Source: Micromonospora qiuiae
GTDB lineage: Bacteria > Actinomycetota > Actinomycetes > Mycobacteriales > Micromonosporaceae
Direction of reading: 5' to 3'
NCBI RefSeq assembly: GCF_016863555.1
Contig: NZ_BOPC01000012.1
Coordinates: forward strand, 1-64,000
DNA: 64,000 bases
The notes under the pieces were generated by a model. The model had not been told where the DNA came from, ran no database searches, and saw only the letters and a program-made list of their open reading frames with translations. Positions within the stretch are counted from its first letter, which is position 1, and every line of letters begins with the position of its first letter. Of this stretch, positions 24,674 through 33,215 are shown piece after piece. The position numbers and the translations under genes were made by a program.

Positions 24674-25470
24674 TCAGTCTGCAACCCGTCGGCCGGCCCG
24701 ACGCGCCGCTGGCCCGGCGCAATCCGGTGGCCAAGTTGGCGGCGGCGCTGCTGTTCACGTTCGCGCTGATGGCGACGCTGGACCCGGTCGCGCCGGCGAT
24801 CGCGATCGCCGTGGAGCTGGCGGTGCTGCCGCTGTTCGGGCTGCGCCCCCGCGAGCTGGTGCGCCGGGCCTGGCCACTGCTGGCCGGTGCCGGCGGCATT
24901 CTGGTCACGCTGATGCTCTTCGCCGCCGACCGCTCGGGCCGTGTGCTGCTCGACGCGGGACCGGTCGTGGTGACCTCGGGCGTGCTGGTCACCGCGCTCG
25001 GCCTGGTGCTGCGGCTGTTCGCGGTGGCCCTGCCCGGGGTGCTCGTCTTCGCCACCACCGACCCGACCGACCTGGCCGACGCGCTGGTGCAGAACGCCAG
25101 AGCGCCGGCCCGGTTCGCGATCGGCGCGCTGGCCGCGTTCCGGCTGTTGCCGCTGCTCGGGCAGGAATGGCAGATGATCACGATGGCCCGCCGGGCCCGC
25201 GGCGTGGAGGCGGGGCGGAGTCCCGTCGCGCGGCTGCGGCTCTTCGTGTCGACCGCGTTCACCCTGCTGGTGGGGGCGATCCGGCGAGGCACCCGGCTGG
25301 CGGTCGCGATGGACGCACGCGGCTTCGACGCCGGTGTTGCGCGCACCGTCGCCCGCCGGCAGCATTTCGGCACCGCCGACTGGCTGCTCGTCGTCGGCGC
25401 GACGGCACTGGCCGGCGCCGCCCTCGGCGTCAGCGTCGCGCTCGGCACCTTCCGCCCACTGCTCGGCTGA
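24670..25470 (+). CDS. ykoC: ECF transporter T-component
   Basis: 266 residues, CbiQ/EcfT family, five to six helices. Two Ala-Arg-Gly coupling motifs that contact the ATPases are seen as ARRARGVEAG and AMDARGFDAG. ATG overlaps the ykoD stop by four bases. Completes the thiamine-regulated transporter. A long perfect inverted repeat follows the stop. Confidence 0.92.
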   Translation: MISLQPVGRPDAPLARRNPVAKLAAALLFTFALMATLDPVAPAIAIAVELAVLPLFGLRPRELVRRAWPLLAGAGGILVTLMLFAADRSGRVLLDAGPVVVTSGVLVTALGLVLRLFAVALPGVLVFATTDPTDLADALVQNARAPARFAIGALAAFRLLPLLGQEWQMITMARRARGVEAGRSPVARLRLFVSTAFTLLVGAIRRGTRLAVAMDARGFDAGVARTVARRQHFGTADWLLVVGATALAGAALGVSVALGTFRPLLG

Positions 25471-25477
25471 CCGGCGG

Positions 25478-25523
25478 TGTGGGTGCATCTGTGGTTGCTC
25501 GGGCGACCACAGATGCACCCACA
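25478..25523. terminator. Perfect 18-bp inverted repeat between convergent genes
   Basis: TGTGGGTGCATCTGTGGT (25478-25495), 10-base loop, and its exact complement at 25506-25523, then CAGCGG. No U-run. It starts 8 bases after the ykoC stop and ends 6 bases before the end of the minus-strand gene at 25529, so it probably terminates both. It may also be a single copy of another dispersed palindrome family. Confidence 0.65.
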
Positions 25524-25528
25524 GCGGC

Positions 25529-25849
25529 TCAGCTACGCCGGAAGGCGTACCGCCGCACCGCTCCGGCCCGCTGCGTGCGGCCGGAGCTGAACCCCTTGCC
25601 CCGATCGGTCGGCGGGCCGGCCGTCGGCGGAGCAGCCCGGTCGACCGATGCGATGGCGCGGTGCGGTGCCGACGACCGGTCCGACGCTGTCAGATCGACC
25701 GCCAGCGGATCGGCCGGTGCGGTGAGGGCCGAGGTGAGAGCCACCGGCACCGATGGTTCGGTCGCCGCCGCTGCGGCGGTGAGGTCGGCCGGCATCAGGT
25801 GCGAAACCGGGCTGGTGCGGGACTTCTTCGGCTTACGGCTGGCAGGCAT
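25529..25849 (-). CDS. Hypothetical basic, Ala/Pro-rich protein
   Basis: 106 residues. Starts MPASRKPKKSRTSPVSHLM, then long Ala/Thr/Pro-rich low complexity and a basic end GRTQRAGAVRRYAFRRS. No domain recognised; probably disordered. The reading frame is supported by GAGGAGG 6 bases before ATG 25849, convergence with ykoC and the shared inverted repeat after its stop. Confidence 0.5.
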   Translation of the reverse strand: MPASRKPKKSRTSPVSHLMPADLTAAAAATEPSVPVALTSALTAPADPLAVDLTASDRSSAPHRAIASVDRAAPPTAGPPTDRGKGFSSGRTQRAGAVRRYAFRRS

Positions 25850-26260
25850 GAGGGCCTCCTCGCTCGGCGGGTGACGCGTATCGCGCCCCGCCGCGTCTGG
25901 TGACCGCCGGCGGCGGTCGTACGGATTCGCAGGACAGCTGCCCCGCAGCGACCACGGATGACGCCATCGACGCGACGGCGGGAGGAATGCGTGGACGCCC
26001 CGGAGCGGATGGGCCCGCGGCACCAGGGGTGGCGGACCGGCTCGATGAGGTGGGCGTCAGTTGCGCATGACCGGCACGTTATCCCACGCCCGACGGCAGC
26101 GCATCCGAATTACCGGCCAGTTGCGAAAGCGACGGCGGCGGCCTGCCGGCGCGCGCGCTGCGACCACCTGGTGACCAGCGGTGGGGGGATGACGCGCACC
26201 GCCCCCGGCCCGGTATACCGTCGCAGCACTACAGGTCGACGGCGAAAGGTGGCGACGAGG
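25850..26260. other. Gap between two divergent genes, no recognisable element
   Basis: 411 bases. Presumably holds the promoters of the hypothetical gene (left) and gnd (right). A TATACC-type -10 candidate lies in CCGGTATACCG about 50 bases before the gnd ATG, without a clear -35. A loose symmetric stretch (CCACCTGGT...ACCAGCGGTGG) is near 26163. I see nothing else. Confidence 0.5.
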
Positions 26261-27706
26261 ATGGCGGATCGGGCGACGGCGCAGATCGGTGTGACCGGGC
26301 TGGCGGTGATGGGCCGAAACCTGGCCCGAAACCTGGCCCGCAACGGGTTCACCGTGGCGGTGCACAACCGCTCGCCGGAGCGGACCCGGACGCTGGTGGC
26401 GGAGCACGGCGACGAGGGCACCTTCGTCCCGGCGGAGTCCCTGGCGGACTTCGTCGCCGCGCTGGAGCGCCCCCGCGCGGTGATCATCATGGTGAAGGCG
26501 GGCGGACCCACCGACGCGGTGATCGACGAGCTGGTGCCGCTGCTGGAAGCAGGCGACATCATCATCGACTGCGGCAACGCGCACTTCGCCGACACCCGAC
26601 GACGGGAGGAGACGCTGCGGGCAAAGGGGCTGCACTTCGTCGGCACCGGCGTCTCCGGCGGCGAGGAGGGCGCGCTGTGGGGGCCGAGCATCATGCCCGG
26701 CGGCTCGGCCGAGTCGTACCGCAAGCTCGGGCCGATCTTCGAGAAGATCGCCGCGCAGGTCGACGGCGAGCCGTGCTGCCGGCACGTCGGGCCGGACGGC
26801 GCCGGGCACTTCGTCAAGATGGTCCACAACGGCATTGAGTACGCCGACATGCAGCTCATCGCCGAGGCGTACGACCTGCTGCGGGCCGGGCTGGGCGCGA
26901 CGCCGTCCGAGCTGGCGGAGATTTTCCGGGAGTGGAACAGCGGTGAGCTGGAGTCCTTCCTGATCGAGATCACCGCCGACGTGCTGGCGCACACCGACGC
27001 CGCCACCGGCGAGGCGTTCGTGGACGTGGTGCAGGACCGCGCCGAGCAGAAGGGCACCGGCCGGTGGACCGTCCAGATCGCCCTCGACCTCGGCATCCCG
27101 ATCACCGGCATCGCCGAGGCCACCTTCGCCCGGTCGCTGTCCGGGCACGTCGGCCAGCGCGAGGCCGCGCAGCGGGCGTTCCCCGACGCCGGGGAGAAGT
27201 GGCAGGTCAACGACCGGGACGCCTTCATCGAGGACGTCCGGCGCGCGCTGCTGGCCTCGAAGATCGTCGCGTACGCACAGGGCTTCGACCAGATCCGGGC
27301 CGGCAGCGCAGAGTACGACTGGAACATCGACCTCGGCGGCACGGCGACCATCTGGCGGGGCGGCTGCATCATCCGGGCGCGCTTCCTGGACCGGATCAAG
27401 CAGGCCTACGACGAGCAGCCGGAGTTGCCCAGCCTGCTGGTGGCGCCGTGGTTCGCCGACACCGTGCGGGACGGGGTGCCGAGCTGGCGGCGGGTGGTCG
27501 CCGAGGCGGCCCGGGTCGGGGTGCCGGCGCCGGCGTTCGCCTCGTCGCTGGCGTACTTCGACGCGCTGCGCGCCCAGCGCCTGCCCGCCGCCCTCATCCA
27601 GGGCCTGCGGGACAACTTCGGCGCGCACACCTACCGGCGCGTCGACCGCGACGGTAGCTTCCACACCCTCTGGGCCACCCCGGACCGCGCCGAGGTCGAG
27701 GCCTGA
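26261..27706 (+). CDS. gnd: 6-phosphogluconate dehydrogenase (decarboxylating)
   Basis: 481 residues, the length of the NADP-type dimeric enzyme. Oxidises and decarboxylates 6-phosphogluconate to ribulose 5-phosphate. Rossmann motif GLAVMGRNLA (13-22), NRSPERT nucleotide site, GTGVSGGEEGA (catalytic loop), and HFVKMVHNGIEYADMQ (the catalytic Lys is about residue 185). AEQKGTGRWT and the C-terminal QRDNFGAHTYRR-like tail (here LRDNFGAHTYRRVDR) complete the set. ATG 26261 follows GCGACGAGG. Stands alone and is closed by a terminator. Confidence 0.95.
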   Translation: MADRATAQIGVTGLAVMGRNLARNLARNGFTVAVHNRSPERTRTLVAEHGDEGTFVPAESLADFVAALERPRAVIIMVKAGGPTDAVIDELVPLLEAGDIIIDCGNAHFADTRRREETLRAKGLHFVGTGVSGGEEGALWGPSIMPGGSAESYRKLGPIFEKIAAQVDGEPCCRHVGPDGAGHFVKMVHNGIEYADMQLIAEAYDLLRAGLGATPSELAEIFREWNSGELESFLIEITADVLAHTDAATGEAFVDVVQDRAEQKGTGRWTVQIALDLGIPITGIAEATFARSLSGHVGQREAAQRAFPDAGEKWQVNDRDAFIEDVRRALLASKIVAYAQGFDQIRAGSAEYDWNIDLGGTATIWRGGCIIRARFLDRIKQAYDEQPELPSLLVAPWFADTVRDGVPSWRRVVAEAARVGVPAPAFASSLAYFDALRAQRLPAALIQGLRDNFGAHTYRRVDRDGSFHTLWATPDRAEVEA

Positions 27707-27713
27707 TCGGCAC

Positions 27714-27750
27714 ACGCCGCGCCCCGTCCAGATCGGATGGGGCGCGGGCC
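27714..27750. terminator. Bidirectional terminator after gnd
   Basis: CGCGCCCC (27718-27725) and GGGGCGCG (27739-27746) form the core stem; CCGTCC and GGATGG extend it inward with one G-U pair. It lies between convergent stops at 27706 and 27758. No U-run. Confidence 0.7.
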
Positions 27751-27757
27751 GGCCGGG

Positions 27758-27943
27758 TCAGAAGAAACGGCGACGCTTGGCCTTCTGTGGACGGAGCAGG
27801 TCGGCTCCCCGGCTGAGCATTCGACTGGCGCGGGACGAGCCACGCCGCGACTCCAGCGAGTGGCTGAGCCGGCGCGCACCGGCTGCCGCCACCGGAACCG
27901 CCACGGCCATCACCGCCCACTGGGCAACGCGCTTGCGGATCAT
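27758..27943 (-). CDS. Small basic membrane protein, unknown function
   Basis: 61 residues. MIRKRVAQWAVMAVAVPVAAAGARRL is a single hydrophobic segment with basic flank; the tail is Arg/Lys-rich and ends KAKRRRFF. Strong support from GGAGGTGA 8 bases before the ATG at 27943. Lies 65 bases downstream of uppS in the same direction. No family recognised; it looks like a real small gene. Confidence 0.65.
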   Translation of the reverse strand: MIRKRVAQWAVMAVAVPVAAAGARRLSHSLESRRGSSRASRMLSRGADLLRPQKAKRRRFF

Positions 27944-28008
27944 GTGGGTTCACCTCCGTCAGTGGCTGCTGCCAGCGGTGATACCCAGCCGGGGCGGGCG
28001 CTAAGCAC

Positions 28009-28821
28009 TCAGGTGGTCGGTGCCACCGGGTTAGGCAGCGCGCCGCCGAAGCGGCGGTCCCGCTGGGCATACAGCTCGCAGGCGTACCACAGGTGCCGGC
28101 GGTCGAAGTCGGGCCAGAGCGTGTCCAGGAAGACCAGCTCGGCGTACGCGCTCTGCCAGAGCAGGAAGTTCGAGGTCCGCTGCTCGCCGGAGGGCCGCAG
28201 GAACAGGTCCACCTCGGGCACCTCAGGGTGGTAAAGGTAGCGTCCGATGGTCTTCTCGGTGACCTTCGCCGGGTCCAACCGGCCGGCGGCCACGTCGCGG
28301 GCGATCGCGGCGGCGGCGTCGGCGATCTCCGCCTGCCCCCCGTAGTTGACGCAGAACTGCAGGGTCAGCGTCGCGTTGCCCCGGGACATCTCCTCGGCGG
28401 TCTGCAACTCGCTGATGACGCTCTTCCACAGCCGCCCGGCCCGGCCCGACCAGACCACCCGCACACCGAGGTCGACCAACTGGTCCCGGCGGCGGCGGAT
28501 GACGTCCCGGTTGAAGCCCATCAGGAACCGGACCTCGTCCGGCGAGCGTCGCCAGTTCTCGGTGGAGAAGGCGTACGCCGACAGGTAGGGGATGCCCATT
28601 TCGATGGCACCCTCGATGGTGTCGAAGAGGGAGAACTCCCCCGCCTCGTGCCCCCTGGTGCGCGGCAGTCCACGCTCCTTGGCCCACCGGCCGTTGCCGT
28701 CCATCACCACGGCGACGTGCCGGGGAACCGCCTCCGGTGGCAGCGCCGGCGGCCGGGCACCCGACGGATGTGGGGTCGGCGGCAGCGGCTCACGCCGGCC
28801 GGGCCTGCTGGCTCGGATCAC
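28009..28821 (-). CDS. uppS: Isoprenyl transferase (undecaprenyl diphosphate synthase family)
   Basis: 270 residues, cis-prenyltransferase. Catalytic Asp41 in [10 protein letters not shown] (38-47), substrate-binding [14 protein letters not shown] and the C-terminal [20 protein letters not shown]. Makes the long-chain polyprenyl diphosphate lipid carrier for cell-wall synthesis. GTG 28821 chosen from GGGGGAG upstream. In the recO-uppS order common in actinobacteria; actinobacteria often have two such enzymes, so which chain length this one makes is not certain. Confidence 0.92.
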   Translation of the reverse strand: MIRASRPGRREPLPPTPHPSGARPPALPPEAVPRHVAVVMDGNGRWAKERGLPRTRGHEAGEFSLFDTIEGAIEMGIPYLSAYAFSTENWRRSPDEVRFLMGFNRDVIRRRRDQLVDLGVRVVWSGRAGRLWKSVISELQTAEEMSRGNATLTLQFCVNYGGQAEIADAAAAIARDVAAGRLDPAKVTEKTIGRYLYHPEVPEVDLFLRPSGEQRTSNFLLWQSAYAELVFLDTLWPDFDRRHLWYACELYAQRDRRFGGALPNPVAPTT

Positions 28822-28887
28822 TCGGTTCTCCCCCTGCTCACGTCCTGCGACGCCGGACGGCGTCAGCCCTCGCCGCACCGGGCGGCG

Positions 28888-29736
28888 TCAGCCCTCGCCG
28901 GCCGCGCCGGGCGGCGGCGGAAGCACGCCGGTCACGCCACCGCCGGGTGACCGGACGGTGCCGGGGGCCGGGCCGCCCCGGTCGACCAGCGGCAGCGAGC
29001 GTAGCGCGCGCTCCAGGTGCCATTGCAGGTGAGCCGCGACCAACCCGCTGCACTCCCGGCGTACCCCGGTCTCGGCGGCGTCGGCGACCCGCCAGTCACC
29101 GACGGCCAGCGCCGACATCAGGTCGATGGTGGCCGGCGCCGGATGGGCGGCACCGGGCGGGCGGCAGTCCGGGCAGACCGCGCCACCGGCCGGTACCGAG
29201 AAGGCACGGTGCCGCCCGGGGGTGCCGCAGACCGCGCAGGCGGTCAACGCCGGTGCCCAGCCCGCCAGCGCCATGCCCCGCAGCAGGTACGCGTCGAGCA
29301 CCAGGGTGGTGGCGTGGCTGCCCTCGGCGAGGGCCCGCAGCGCACCCAGGGTGAGTTGGAACAGCCGCAGCGACGGCTCCCGCTCCACCGGGGTGAGCCG
29401 TTCGGCGGTCTCGGCGATCGCGCTGGCCGCCGTGTAGCGGGGATAGTCGCCGAGGAACCGCTTGCCGTACAGGTCGATCCCCTCGACCTGGCTGACGGTG
29501 TGCAGCGAGCTGCCCAGTTCCCCCTTGGGATCACCGGCGAGCTGCAGGTCCACGTGGCCGAAGGGCTCCAGCCGGGCGCCGAACTTCGAGGTGGTCCGGC
29601 GTACCCCGCGGGCGACCGCGCGCAGCCGGCCGTGCCGCCGGGTGAGCAGAGTGATGATCCGATCCGACTCGCCGAGTTTCTGGACGCGCAGCACCACCGC
29701 GTCGTCGCGGTAGAGCTGTCGGCGGTACCCGGCCAT
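28888..29736 (-). CDS. recO: DNA repair protein RecO
   Basis: 282 residues. N-terminal OB fold (YRDDAVVLRVQKLGESDRIITLLT, RTTSKFGARLEPF) and C-terminal helical part with zinc finger CAVCG...CPDC (about 165-190). Loads RecA with RecR in gap repair. Pro-rich end from about 260. ATG at 29736. Short direct repeats (GGCGTCAGCCCTCGCCG) lie between it and uppS (28858-28900). Confidence 0.93.
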   Translation of the reverse strand: MAGYRRQLYRDDAVVLRVQKLGESDRIITLLTRRHGRLRAVARGVRRTTSKFGARLEPFGHVDLQLAGDPKGELGSSLHTVSQVEGIDLYGKRFLGDYPRYTAASAIAETAERLTPVEREPSLRLFQLTLGALRALAEGSHATTLVLDAYLLRGMALAGWAPALTACAVCGTPGRHRAFSVPAGGAVCPDCRPPGAAHPAPATIDLMSALAVGDWRVADAAETGVRRECSGLVAAHLQWHLERALRSLPLVDRGGPAPGTVRSPGGGVTGVLPPPPGAAGEG

Positions 29737-29861
29737 CGCGCCATTCTCCCCCCGGCCGCGGTGCGGGTGGCACCCTGGGTCGGAACTCAGGGTCCGCTCG
29801 GGGTCTCGGTGCCGATGATCCCCGATGCGCGTACGCCGGCGCCGGCCGTAGCCTCCTCGGC

Positions 29862-30656
29862 ATGGCTCAGCACCAGACCAACGCGATGCCCCGCAAGACC
29901 ATGGCGATCGCCGCGGCCGCCACCATGATCTTCCTTGCCGGCTGCGACAACCTCTCCGTCCGCCGGCTCGACTACGACACCACCGAGTCCACCCAGATCA
30001 CCGCGATCCGGGTGCTGCCCGGTGCCGGCGACGTGGTGGTCCGTGGCGACGGCGACGCGGACGGCGTACGCATCAAGCGGGTGGTGCGCTACCAGCGCGG
30101 CCAGCCGGACGCGACGTACGAGATCAACGACACGGAACTGGTGCTGGACACCTCCTGCGGCCACTGGTGCAGCGTCTCCTACGAGGTGATCACCGGCACG
30201 GGGGTCAGCGTCCACGGCGAGACCGGCTCCGGCAACGTCGACCTGATCCGGGTCGGCCCGGTCGAGGTCAAGGTGGGCTCCGGCGACGTCCGGGTGTCCA
30301 ACGCCGCGGGCCCGGTCCGGGTGCGGAGCGGCTCCGGCAACATCGAGGTGTACGACGTGGCCCAGCCCGTCGTGCTCCACGCCTCCTCCGGGGACATCAC
30401 GGCCAGCCGGCTCGGCGGCGAGGTGAACGCCGAGGCCAGCTCGGGCAACGTCAGCGTCGAGCTGGACCGGCCGGCCTCCGCCCGGGTGCACGCGTCGAGC
30501 GGCGACGTGGAGCTGACCGTGCCGGCGGGCGCGTACCAGGTGCGTTCGAAGGCCGGTTCCGGCCAGGTCGAACTGGGTGTGCCACACGATCCGTCCGCTC
30601 GGCTCGTGCTCGACGTACGCACCGGCAGCGGCGACATCACCGTCACTTCACGTTGA
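29862..30656 (+). CDS. DUF4097 beta-repeat lipoprotein
   Basis: 264 residues. Signal peptide with lipobox Cys (FLAGC, residue about 28), then six or more repeats of the form G-SGD/N-V/I (GSGNVDLI, GSGDVRVS, GSGNIEVY, SSGDITAS, SSGNVSVE, SSGDVELT), the DUF4097 right-handed beta-helix. Probably a surface protein; similar proteins act near anti-sigma or liaG-type stress systems but that is not shown here. A second ATG at 29886 (MPRKTM) is equally possible. Overlaps the convergent acyltransferase by 14 bases. Confidence 0.8.
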   Translation: MAQHQTNAMPRKTMAIAAAATMIFLAGCDNLSVRRLDYDTTESTQITAIRVLPGAGDVVVRGDGDADGVRIKRVVRYQRGQPDATYEINDTELVLDTSCGHWCSVSYEVITGTGVSVHGETGSGNVDLIRVGPVEVKVGSGDVRVSNAAGPVRVRSGSGNIEVYDVAQPVVLHASSGDITASRLGGEVNAEASSGNVSVELDRPASARVHASSGDVELTVPAGAYQVRSKAGSGQVELGVPHDPSARLVLDVRTGSGDITVTSR

Positions 30657-31746
30657 CCTGGCTGGTCGGGTCACGCTGACCGGGTACCCCGTGGTCGTCG
30701 CCGGAGCGGCCCTCGGCGTGCCGGCGGCCGGCCGGTACCGGCGGTCGCCGGCCGCCGGGGATCAGCTCGGGTGGGCGCCGCGCGGCCACGTCCTCGACCC
30801 AGCCGAACAGCGCGGTCACCACGCCCAACAGCAGGAAGACCAGGACGATCCGGATGGCCAGACCCAGCGGGTCCTGGTGCGACCAGCCGACCACGTCCAC
30901 CAGCGGGGTGAGCGCCACCACGAAGGACATGTGCCACAGGTAGACCGTCAGCGCCCGCCGGTTCAGCACGGTCACCGCGCGGCCGAACAGCGCGTTGCGG
31001 TCCACCCAGGCGGCGGCCGCCGGGGCCCGACCCAGCGCCACCAGGATGAACGCGGCCGACCAGAGGGCGTTGCCGAGCGGAATGTCGTTCAGGTCGTAGC
31101 CCCGCGGGCCGGGATGAGCCAGGATCCAGGCACCGCCGGCCGCCGCGAGGACGAGCACGATCGGGATCAGCACCCGGTTGGCCAGGCGGCGCAGCATCCC
31201 CGCCTGGTGGGCGAAGCCCAGCATCCAGGCGCCGAAGTAGAGACCGAACTCCCGGAGTACGCCGTGCGGGTTCGCATAGATGCCCAACTCGATGGCGAGC
31301 AGCAGGAAGTACGGGACGAGCAGGGTGGGCAGCGGAAAGCGCCGGAACAGCCAGAGCGCGATCGGGGAGGCGAGCACGAACCAGAGGTAGTCACGCAGGT
31401 ACCAGATCGGGCTCAGTGCCAACGCACCCCAGTAATTGGCTGGCGGGTCGGCCACCGGAAAGAGCCAGAGCAGCACCTTCGGGGTCAGCGGCAGCCCGGT
31501 GAGCAGCATCGCCGGCACGAAGATCGCGGCCACCACCCACAGCGAGGGCAGCAGTCGTCGCAGCCGCCGGCCGACCGCCGTGGGCCCGGACCGGTCCAGG
31601 GAGGCCGCCATCAGCGACCCGGCGAGGGCGAACATCACCGACATCGCTGGAAACAGCAACGTCAGCGAGGCCCAACCGGTGACGTGGTAGACGACGACCC
31701 GCACGATGGCCAGGAAACGCAGCAGGTCCAAAAATCTGTTTCGCAT
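30643..31746 (-). CDS. Acyltransferase 3 family membrane protein
   Basis: 367 residues, about 10 helices. Starts RNRFLDLLRFLAIVRVVVYHV, the diagnostic R-x10-H of acyltransferase-3 with the His at about residue 21. Transfers acyl groups to exported glycans or lipids in most members. The C-terminus is a hydrophilic His/Arg/Pro tail. ATG 31746. Substrate cannot be deduced. The gap to era (31747-31923) contains only a weak TGACCG...CGGTCA inverted repeat. Confidence 0.82.
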   Translation of the reverse strand: MRNRFLDLLRFLAIVRVVVYHVTGWASLTLLFPAMSVMFALAGSLMAASLDRSGPTAVGRRLRRLLPSLWVVAAIFVPAMLLTGLPLTPKVLLWLFPVADPPANYWGALALSPIWYLRDYLWFVLASPIALWLFRRFPLPTLLVPYFLLLAIELGIYANPHGVLREFGLYFGAWMLGFAHQAGMLRRLANRVLIPIVLVLAAAGGAWILAHPGPRGYDLNDIPLGNALWSAAFILVALGRAPAAAAWVDRNALFGRAVTVLNRRALTVYLWHMSFVVALTPLVDVVGWSHQDPLGLAIRIVLVFLLLGVVTALFGWVEDVAARRPPELIPGGRRPPVPAGRRHAEGRSGDDHGVPGQRDPTSQVNVK

Positions 31747-31923
31747 CAGCCTGCATCTATGTCCGGGGGCGTAGGAACGTCTCCCTACCCTCCGGGGCCG
31801 GCCGGGGAAACGCCCAAGAACCCGCCGGGATAGTGAGCCTTTCCATATGCCTGACCGATATCGATCAGCCGGTCAAGAGATGCTCGTCCGGATTGTGCCG
31901 CCACGACCGGGCGGTCCGCCCGG

Positions 31924-32841
31924 TCAGAACCCGAGCTTGCGCAACTGCTTCGGGTCGCGCTGCCAGTCCTTGGCCACCCGGACGTGCAGGTCGAGATAGA
32001 CCCGGCTGCCGAGCAGCTCCTCGATCTGCCGCCGGGCGGTGGTGCCGACCTCCTTGAGCCGGCTGCCCCGATGACCGATCACAATCGCCTTCTGGCTGGG
32101 CCGCTCGACGTACACGTCGGCATAGATCTTCATGAGCTGCCCCTCCGGGATCATCTCCTCGACCACCACGGCGATGGAGTGCGGCAACTCGTCCCGGACC
32201 CCCTCCAGCGCGGCCTCCCGGATCAGCTCGGCGACCAGCACCTGCTCCGGATCCTCGGTGAGCATGTCGTCCGGGTACAGCTGCGGCGACTCGGGGAGGT
32301 AGCCCGTCATCACCTCGACCAGCGTGTCCACCTGGTATCCGGAGACCGCGCTGACCGGGACCACGTCGGCGAAGTCACCCAGCTCACTCACGGCGAGCAA
32401 CTGCTCGGCCAGCCGCTTGCGGTCGACCAGATCGGTCTTGGTGACCACCGCCAGCACCGTCGCCTTCAGCCCGGCCAGTTCCCCGGTGATGAACCGGTCG
32501 CCACGGCCGATCGGCTCGTCCGCGGGGATGCAGAGGCCGATCACGTCGACCTCGCTCCAGGTCTGCCGGACCAGGTCGTTGAGCCGCTCGCCGAGCAGGG
32601 TGCGTGGGCGGTGCAGGCCGGGCGTGTCGACCAGCACCAACTGGGAGTCCGGCCGGTGCAGCACCGCCCGGATAACGTGTCGGGTGGTCTGCGGCTTGTT
32701 CGAGGTGATGGCGATCTTCTGCCCGATGATCGCGTTGGTCAGCGTCGACTTGCCCGCGTTGGGCCGGCCGACGAAACACGCGAACCCCGCCCGGTAGGGC
32801 CGCTCACCGAGGTTGGCGGGCCCGCCAAGGCCGGCGCTCAC
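31924..32841 (-). CDS. era: GTPase Era
   Basis: 305 residues. P-loop GRPNAGKST (25-33), switch DTPGL, NKxD-type motif TKTD, SAVSG; then KH domain with VIGHRGSRLKEVG and the final beta-strand region VYLDLHVRVAKDWQRDP. Checks 16S rRNA 3' end maturation and 30S assembly. GTG start overlaps the stop of the upstream cytidine-deaminase-like gene (GTGA). Confidence 0.95.
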   Translation of the reverse strand: MSAGLGGPANLGERPYRAGFACFVGRPNAGKSTLTNAIIGQKIAITSNKPQTTRHVIRAVLHRPDSQLVLVDTPGLHRPRTLLGERLNDLVRQTWSEVDVIGLCIPADEPIGRGDRFITGELAGLKATVLAVVTKTDLVDRKRLAEQLLAVSELGDFADVVPVSAVSGYQVDTLVEVMTGYLPESPQLYPDDMLTEDPEQVLVAELIREAALEGVRDELPHSIAVVVEEMIPEGQLMKIYADVYVERPSQKAIVIGHRGSRLKEVGTTARRQIEELLGSRVYLDLHVRVAKDWQRDPKQLRKLGF

Positions 32842-33215
32842 TCGGTCACCGTGCCGAGCACCGTGCCGTCCGGCGCGGCCAGGTGGATCGGGGCGTCGAC
32901 GGCCAGGTCCCGTACGGCCGCGTAGCCCGCGCCATCGAGGGTGGACGCCTCGGTCACCACCACGGCCGCCTCCAGCCGGGTGGCACCCGCCGCCGCAGCC
33001 GAGGCGACCGCCAGTTGCAGCGCGGTGATCGTCAGCGAGGGCAGTGACACGCTTGCCGCCGCGTACGTCCGCCCGTCCTGGTCCCGCACCGCAGCACCCT
33101 CCACGGCACCCACCCGGCCCCGCGCCCCCCGGGCGAGGATGACCAGCTTGCCGTCCTCGGCGGTCAGCTCGGCGCCGGTGGGGCGGGCGGTCGGTACGGC
33201 GGTTGACTCAGGCAT
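32838..33215 (-). CDS. Cytidine deaminase-like protein lacking the zinc ligands
   Basis: 125 residues. LVILARGARGRVGAVEGAAVRDQDGRTYAAASV has the fold pattern of cytidine deaminase, and the gene sits where cdd-like genes lie in the era cluster of other actinobacteria. It lacks the expected (H/C)AE and PCxxC zinc motifs entirely, so it is unlikely to deaminate cytidine. Its overlap with both neighbours (CNNM stop upstream, era start downstream) shows it is translated with them. Role unknown. Confidence 0.65.
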   Translation of the reverse strand: MPESTAVPTARPTGAELTAEDGKLVILARGARGRVGAVEGAAVRDQDGRTYAAASVSLPSLTITALQLAVASAAAAGATRLEAAVVVTEASTLDGAGYAAVRDLAVDAPIHLAAPDGTVLGTVTE

